From the NCBI GenBank assembly GCA_045650505.1, contig JAZRRE010000030.1:62001-126000 (forward strand): a stretch of DNA of 64,000 nt. The letters run 5' to 3'. A program made the position numbers and the translations under genes. Each line of letters opens with the position of its first letter. Position 1 is the stretch's first letter. The notes under the pieces are model-generated. The model ran no database searches and was not told where the DNA came from. It saw nothing but the letters and a program-made list of their open reading frames with translations. Shown here piece after piece: positions 60,350-64,000 of the stretch. This DNA is from RGIG1681 sp045650505. GTDB lineage: Bacteria; Bacillota; Clostridia; Christensenellales; UBA1242.

Positions 60350-61264
60350 ATGAAAAAAACAGAGAAGACTAACGCTTATAAAGAATTAAATTTAACTTAT
60401 TCATTCTATTCAAGATTTTTAAAACGCTTTTTTGACTTTTTGCTTTCGTTTTTAATGCTCATCATCTTGTCGCCAATTCTTTTAATTTTAAGTTTATTAA
60501 CTTTAATTTTCAATGGTGCACCAGTGTTTTACAAACAGGCCCGCCCTGGCAAAAACCATAAAGTGTTTCACATTTATAAATTCCGTTCAATGAACAACAA
60601 AAAAGACAAAGATGGCAACCTTCTTCCAGATGCTGAAAGAATCACCAAGTTTGGAAAATTCTTAAGAAAATCATCACTTGATGAACTTCCACAACTTTTC
60701 AATATTTTAAAAGGTGATATGAGTTTCATTGGTCCAAGACCACGCCTTGTTAAAGATATGCTCTTCTACCCTGAAGATGTTTACCCTTATTACATCGGCA
60801 GACCAGGTCTCACCGGCCCAACACAAACCACCGGAAGAAACCAAAACACTTGGGAACAAGTTTTTGAAAAAGATATTGAATATATGCACCATGTAACTTT
60901 CTGGAACGATATCAAAATTTTCTTCAAAACATTCACAAGCGTTTTCACATCAACAGGACAATCTCACGCTGAAAGTGAAGAAGACAAAAAGAAAGAACAA
61001 GTTAAAGAACAAGAATATTATTACGCTGACTATGTGCTTCGCATTGAGAAAATCAATAAAGCTCAATACGACAGAGGTATGGCTCTTGCAAAACAAATCA
61101 CAGGCACAAAGAAAGCTAAAGTTGAGTTTTATCCAGAACTTCATAATGCTGAACTTATGCAAGAATTTTTAGAAAAACAAAACACAGAAACCAAAGTTCA
61201 AGCTGAAGAAAAAGTTGAAGAAAAAACTGAAAATACAGACTCAAATGAAACAACTGAAAAATAA
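60350..61264 (+). CDS. Undecaprenyl-phosphate sugar transferase family protein
   Basis: This 304-residue bacterial sugar transferase has one N-terminal membrane hairpin (LLSFLMLIILSPILLILSLL). The catalytic block reads PVFYKQARPGKNHKVFHIYKFRSM, then LRKSSLDELPQLFNILKGDMSFIGPRP and RPGLTGPTQTTGRN. Such enzymes start repeat-unit synthesis by transferring a sugar phosphate to undecaprenyl phosphate. An extra C-terminal tail of about 100 residues is charged and Glu/Lys-rich, unlike most members. The ribosome site is GAGG. Pairing with the divergent ligase-like gene suggests a polysaccharide pathway. Confidence 0.9.
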   Translation: MKKTEKTNAYKELNLTYSFYSRFLKRFFDFLLSFLMLIILSPILLILSLLTLIFNGAPVFYKQARPGKNHKVFHIYKFRSMNNKKDKDGNLLPDAERITKFGKFLRKSSLDELPQLFNILKGDMSFIGPRPRLVKDMLFYPEDVYPYYIGRPGLTGPTQTTGRNQNTWEQVFEKDIEYMHHVTFWNDIKIFFKTFTSVFTSTGQSHAESEEDKKKEQVKEQEYYYADYVLRIEKINKAQYDRGMALAKQITGTKKAKVEFYPELHNAELMQEFLEKQNTETKVQAEEKVEEKTENTDSNETTEK

Positions 61265-61269
61265 ATCAC

Positions 61270-61307
61270 AAACCACACCAAAGTTTATGTTTGGTGTGGT
61301 TTTTTTA
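61270..61307 (+). terminator. Terminator of the sugar transferase gene
   Basis: ACCACACCAAA / TTTGGTGTGGT followed by seven T; ATCACAAA overlaps its 5' edge. Confidence 0.83.
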
Positions 61308-61388
61308 TTCGCTTTCGTATTTTGCCTTTAAAAATCGCTTAAAACACCGATATTTCTTTAATTTGTGGGGTTTTCGAAGTTAAAAAAT

Positions 61389-61417
61389 TTGCAATTTTTA
61401 AATTTTTATTATAAACT
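61389..61417 (+). promoter_or_regulatory. Promoter of the 760-aa coiled-coil gene
   Basis: TTGCAA (61389-61394), a 17-bp spacer and TAAACT (61412-61417), then GGGAGG before the ATG at 61463. Confidence 0.5.
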
Positions 61418-61462
61418 AAAATCAGTAAATTATTTTATAAAAGCTTTTTAGGGAGGACTTTT

Positions 61463-63745
61463 ATGTATAGCGATTTTGGAAATATAAACGATATGACTAA
61501 AGGTCAGTTCAACACTGCCATTGAATATTATCGTAATAAAGTGAAAATGATGAATGAAGATACATCAATTTCAGAAAGGTCAAAAGCTTGGTTTTTGGAA
61601 AGATATGAAGCAAGAATTAAGTCTCTTGAAACAACTCTTGAAAATTTGAATGTTGCAATCAACAATTCAAAAAACAGTGGCGTTTTGGTTAACGAAGAAA
61701 CCATAACTTTGGGCCGACTTGGAGCCTCAACCACAGCAACAACCAATTTTGACACACTTGCTCAAAACGAACAAAGACACCGCACTTCACAACGTTGGAA
61801 AATTGTTGGAGCTTGTCTTCTTCCTGTGGTTGGAACTATTCCATTTTTGATTAGCTGGAGAAGAGCTAAAAAAAGACACAAAGAAGTTGCTTCAAAAATC
61901 AATCAAGAAAACATTGAACTTGGCAATTTTATCAACCGTGAAAGAAGACCTTATGAGGCAACTCTTTTAACTTCAACAAAGTTTTCTGATGCCGAAAAAG
62001 CCAATCTTCTTGAAGACACAACTGAACTTCGAAGAATTGAAGCACTTGCCTTGTCTGGAACAATCACACCTATTGAAAAAACAAATCTCACAAAGAAACT
62101 TATTGAGGTTCGTGAATTTGGTCAAAAGAACGGTTATAACGTAACCGCAATTTTAACAGACCCATCATTTAGAACAAAAGCTGATAAAAACAACATTCAA
62201 GTAACAGCTCACGAAACCACTTATAATAGCACACTTGCAACTGCAACAAATTTAAAAGATGCTTATGATTCAATTAGAAAGCTTGAAAATTTGAGAGCAG
62301 AGGTTCAAACACTTTATAATGAAACAAAAAATAGCAGACTTGAAACCTTGCTTAACAACATTGATTCAAGAATCACAACACTTAAAAACAACGCAAAAAC
62401 CGCAATCAATGCTGGTGTTAATGCAATTGTTGCTGATGTAAATGCTGTAACTGCAGCATCTGCTGATGAAGCTGGTTACACAGCAGCAATTAATACCGTT
62501 GAAGCAAGGGCGGTTGCAGCAAACGCCAACTTTGGAACAGGTGTAAATTTTGAACAAGCTCAAAAGATGGCTGAAGAGATTGGTTTTGACACTGAAAGTG
62601 CTGAATATAAGAAATTTAACGAAATCGAAAATGCAAGAGCCACCAAAAAATCTGAATTTGAAACCGAACTTAACAAAGTTAAAGGTGAAACTCAATTTAG
62701 AACAAATATTGCTGATAATATGAATGCACTTAACAATGTTTTAACAACAAAACTTAACCCTTTATCAGCGGTTGCAGACATTGACACAAACATCAATGAA
62801 ATTAATATTAAAGAAGCGTTCACATATCTTGCTGAAGCAAAATCTGCTTATGATTATTTAGAAAGCAATATCTCAAGCTTAACCGCAGCAGAAAAAGGAA
62901 CTTTCACACCACTTCAAAAAGAGTATTTAGATTATAAAGCTAAACTTGAACAAAAAAATCAAGAATTTGCTTCAAAGGCTGAAAACTTTGATAATTATAA
63001 AACTGAAATCAATTCAGCAATTGATATAACAAAAGACAAAGATACACTTTCTGGTGAACTTGAACTTTTAAAGAGCACACTTGCAATAATTGAAAGTGTT
63101 GAATATAAAGAAAAGATGAATAAAATTGGTCTTTCATCAGAGCTTAACAGATTAATCTCAACTGCAAAAACAAAAATTACTAAATATGAAAGATTAATCA
63201 CTCAAAAAGAAACCGAAGAAGAGAACACAAAACATAATGCAGAGGTTAAAGATATTCTCGATGAAAACGAAGCTATTTTAACCCCTATTCTTACAAGCAT
63301 TTCATCTGGCACACCTTCAACCGATTTAATTGAACTTGCAAATTATGAACAACAAATAAATAATGTAATTACTGCACTTTCAGCAATAACAGGAACTCTT
63401 GACACTGCAAATAAAACAAGGTTAAGAACACTTTCGCAAAGTGCAAACAAATCAAGTGTTGCTGTTAAAAGACAAATTCAAGCTGCGAAAAGACCAGAAG
63501 AACTTAAAGCTTATTATCAAGGTGAAATTGAAAAAATTGAAAATGAAGTGCTTGCTTGCATTTCTAAACTTAATTCTTCAAGAACAAAGGCACAAGCGAT
63601 TAATCAATTAAGTTTATGTTCTGCAAAATTGCAAAGATTAAAATCTGCTGCAACCGCAGACCACGTAAGCCTTGATTTTGACTCATTGCTCACAAACATT
63701 TCAGACACAATCACAAATAATCCACTTGGACCAACAGCACCATAA
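61463..63745 (+). CDS. Large coiled-coil protein with one membrane segment, 760 aa
   Basis: I do not recognise a family. The N-terminal 100 residues are helical (EYYRNKVKMMNEDTSISERS). A single hydrophobic stretch lies near 112-128 (IVGACLLPVVGTIPFLISW) flanked by Arg/Lys. The remaining 600 residues are almost continuous charged helix with coiled-coil heptads, Ala/Thr/Asn-rich in the middle (ADVNAVTAASADEAGYTAA). There is no signal peptide, so the long helical part probably stays on one face of the membrane. The ribosome site is AGGGAGG. The next gene starts 13 bp after its stop and should be cotranscribed. Confidence 0.75.
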   Translation: MYSDFGNINDMTKGQFNTAIEYYRNKVKMMNEDTSISERSKAWFLERYEARIKSLETTLENLNVAINNSKNSGVLVNEETITLGRLGASTTATTNFDTLAQNEQRHRTSQRWKIVGACLLPVVGTIPFLISWRRAKKRHKEVASKINQENIELGNFINRERRPYEATLLTSTKFSDAEKANLLEDTTELRRIEALALSGTITPIEKTNLTKKLIEVREFGQKNGYNVTAILTDPSFRTKADKNNIQVTAHETTYNSTLATATNLKDAYDSIRKLENLRAEVQTLYNETKNSRLETLLNNIDSRITTLKNNAKTAINAGVNAIVADVNAVTAASADEAGYTAAINTVEARAVAANANFGTGVNFEQAQKMAEEIGFDTESAEYKKFNEIENARATKKSEFETELNKVKGETQFRTNIADNMNALNNVLTTKLNPLSAVADIDTNINEINIKEAFTYLAEAKSAYDYLESNISSLTAAEKGTFTPLQKEYLDYKAKLEQKNQEFASKAENFDNYKTEINSAIDITKDKDTLSGELELLKSTLAIIESVEYKEKMNKIGLSSELNRLISTAKTKITKYERLITQKETEEENTKHNAEVKDILDENEAILTPILTSISSGTPSTDLIELANYEQQINNVITALSAITGTLDTANKTRLRTLSQSANKSSVAVKRQIQAAKRPEELKAYYQGEIEKIENEVLACISKLNSSRTKAQAINQLSLCSAKLQRLKSAATADHVSLDFDSLLTNISDTITNNPLGPTAP

Positions 63746-63758
63746 AGGAGAATGATAT

Positions 63759-64000
63759 ATGGCAACAAAATTCACAGATGAACAACTTATGGCATTTAAA
63801 CGTGCAGGTTTTTCTGCAGAAGAAGTTTCACTTTTTGCACACAACCCAAAATATGCCCCAACACCTGAAGAACTTGATGCTTTAATGGAAACAAATGATG
63901 TTGAAAAAACTTTAGAAAGCCTTCCAAAAAACCTTGATAAATTTTTTGAAGACATCAACAAAACTTATGGTATTTTGTTTAGGTCAAACATTCCTCAAAA
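63759..64000 (+). CDS. Unknown protein (3' partial)
   Basis: It begins MATKFTDEQLMAFKRAGFSA and runs off the window after about 80 codons. The visible part is acidic and helical (EEVSLFAHNPKYAPTPEELD). An AAAGGAG site 8 nt before the ATG supports the start; an out-of-phase ATG at 63752 stops quickly. It is probably cotranscribed with the coiled-coil gene upstream. No family is recognised. Confidence 0.65.
   Translation, partial: MATKFTDEQLMAFKRAGFSAEEVSLFAHNPKYAPTPEELDALMETNDVEKTLESLPKNLDKFFEDINKTYGILFRSNIPQ

Noticed and set aside
1..64000. tRNA, rRNA, CRISPR arrays, insertion sequences, attachment sites, known riboswitches
   Set aside because: Both strands were read for the usual conserved cores, repeats and transposase motifs and none was found. 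A covariance-model search could still reveal divergent RNAs.

Overview
The window is AT-rich chromosomal DNA from a low-GC, Gram-positive-type bacterium, most likely an uncultured member of the Bacillota (Clostridia-like). The evidence is the set of Bacillota-typical genes (gatAB, mrnC, rlmB, a sigH-type sigma factor, dnaX-ybaB-recR), AGGAG-type ribosome sites, consensus sigma-A promoters, and intrinsic terminators after nearly every transcription unit. Lipoproteins and secreted repeat proteins are present and no LPS genes are seen. No rRNA, tRNA, CRISPR array, insertion sequence or phage module is recognisable. The taxon cannot be fixed further from sequence reading alone.

Layout. 1-7500: gatA (5' truncated), gatB, a DUF1653 protein, an orphan leaderless gene, a RyR-domain protein, tyrS with a long attenuator leader, and a VanZ-like protein. 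7500-15000: SpoU methyltransferase, transketolase, a large InlB-repeat membrane-anchored surface protein and a heavy-metal exporter of the ArsP_2 type. 15000-24300: an Ig-like repeat lipoprotein, a sugar nucleotidyltransferase, an unknown helical protein, a P-type cation ATPase, a MazG-like NTP pyrophosphohydrolase and a CofE-like ligase. 24400-33100: GT2 glycosyltransferase, DUF362, GNAT, a zeta-type toxin with its small partner, Tex, an SDR, DegV and a small Xre regulator. 33200-43300: ABC-F, two-domain ThyX-like enzyme with folD, a lipoprotein, GT8, LysR, ROK kinase with pgi, and a small membrane protein. 43500-50100: an M49-like metalloprotein and the cluster mrnC-rlmB-sigH-dnaX-ybaB-recR. 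50250-64000: cell-wall amidase, transglutaminase-like protein, HD hydrolase with gltX, a trypsin-like lipoprotein protease, GNAT, a zinc-ribbon membrane protein, an O-antigen-ligase-like protein, an initiating sugar transferase and two large unknown proteins.

The most notable signals are non-coding. First, tyrS is preceded by a promoter, a 15-codon leader peptide with four consecutive Tyr codons, and a chain of mutually exclusive hairpins that includes two terminators. This reads as a ribosome-mediated attenuator where a T-box would be expected in Bacillota. Second, six copies of a nearly identical 50-bp (one copy about 40-bp) A-tract element start exactly at the stop codon of six unrelated genes on both strands. 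The A-tracts are spaced at about one helical turn. Third, dnaX is split so that the tau tail lies in the +1 frame, joined through a 23-nt window containing CCC-AGA-TAA. Fourth, three genes have a -10 box exactly 6 nt before the ATG and no Shine-Dalgarno site, so they are probably leaderless.

Functional links: ThyX-like plus FolD couple methylene-folate supply to dTMP synthesis. ROK kinase plus Pgi channel hexose into glycolysis. GatA/B, TyrS and GltX serve tRNA charging, and GltX plus GatCAB would give the indirect Gln-tRNA route. Glycosyltransferases, the O-antigen-ligase-like protein and the sugar transferase point to surface polysaccharide synthesis.
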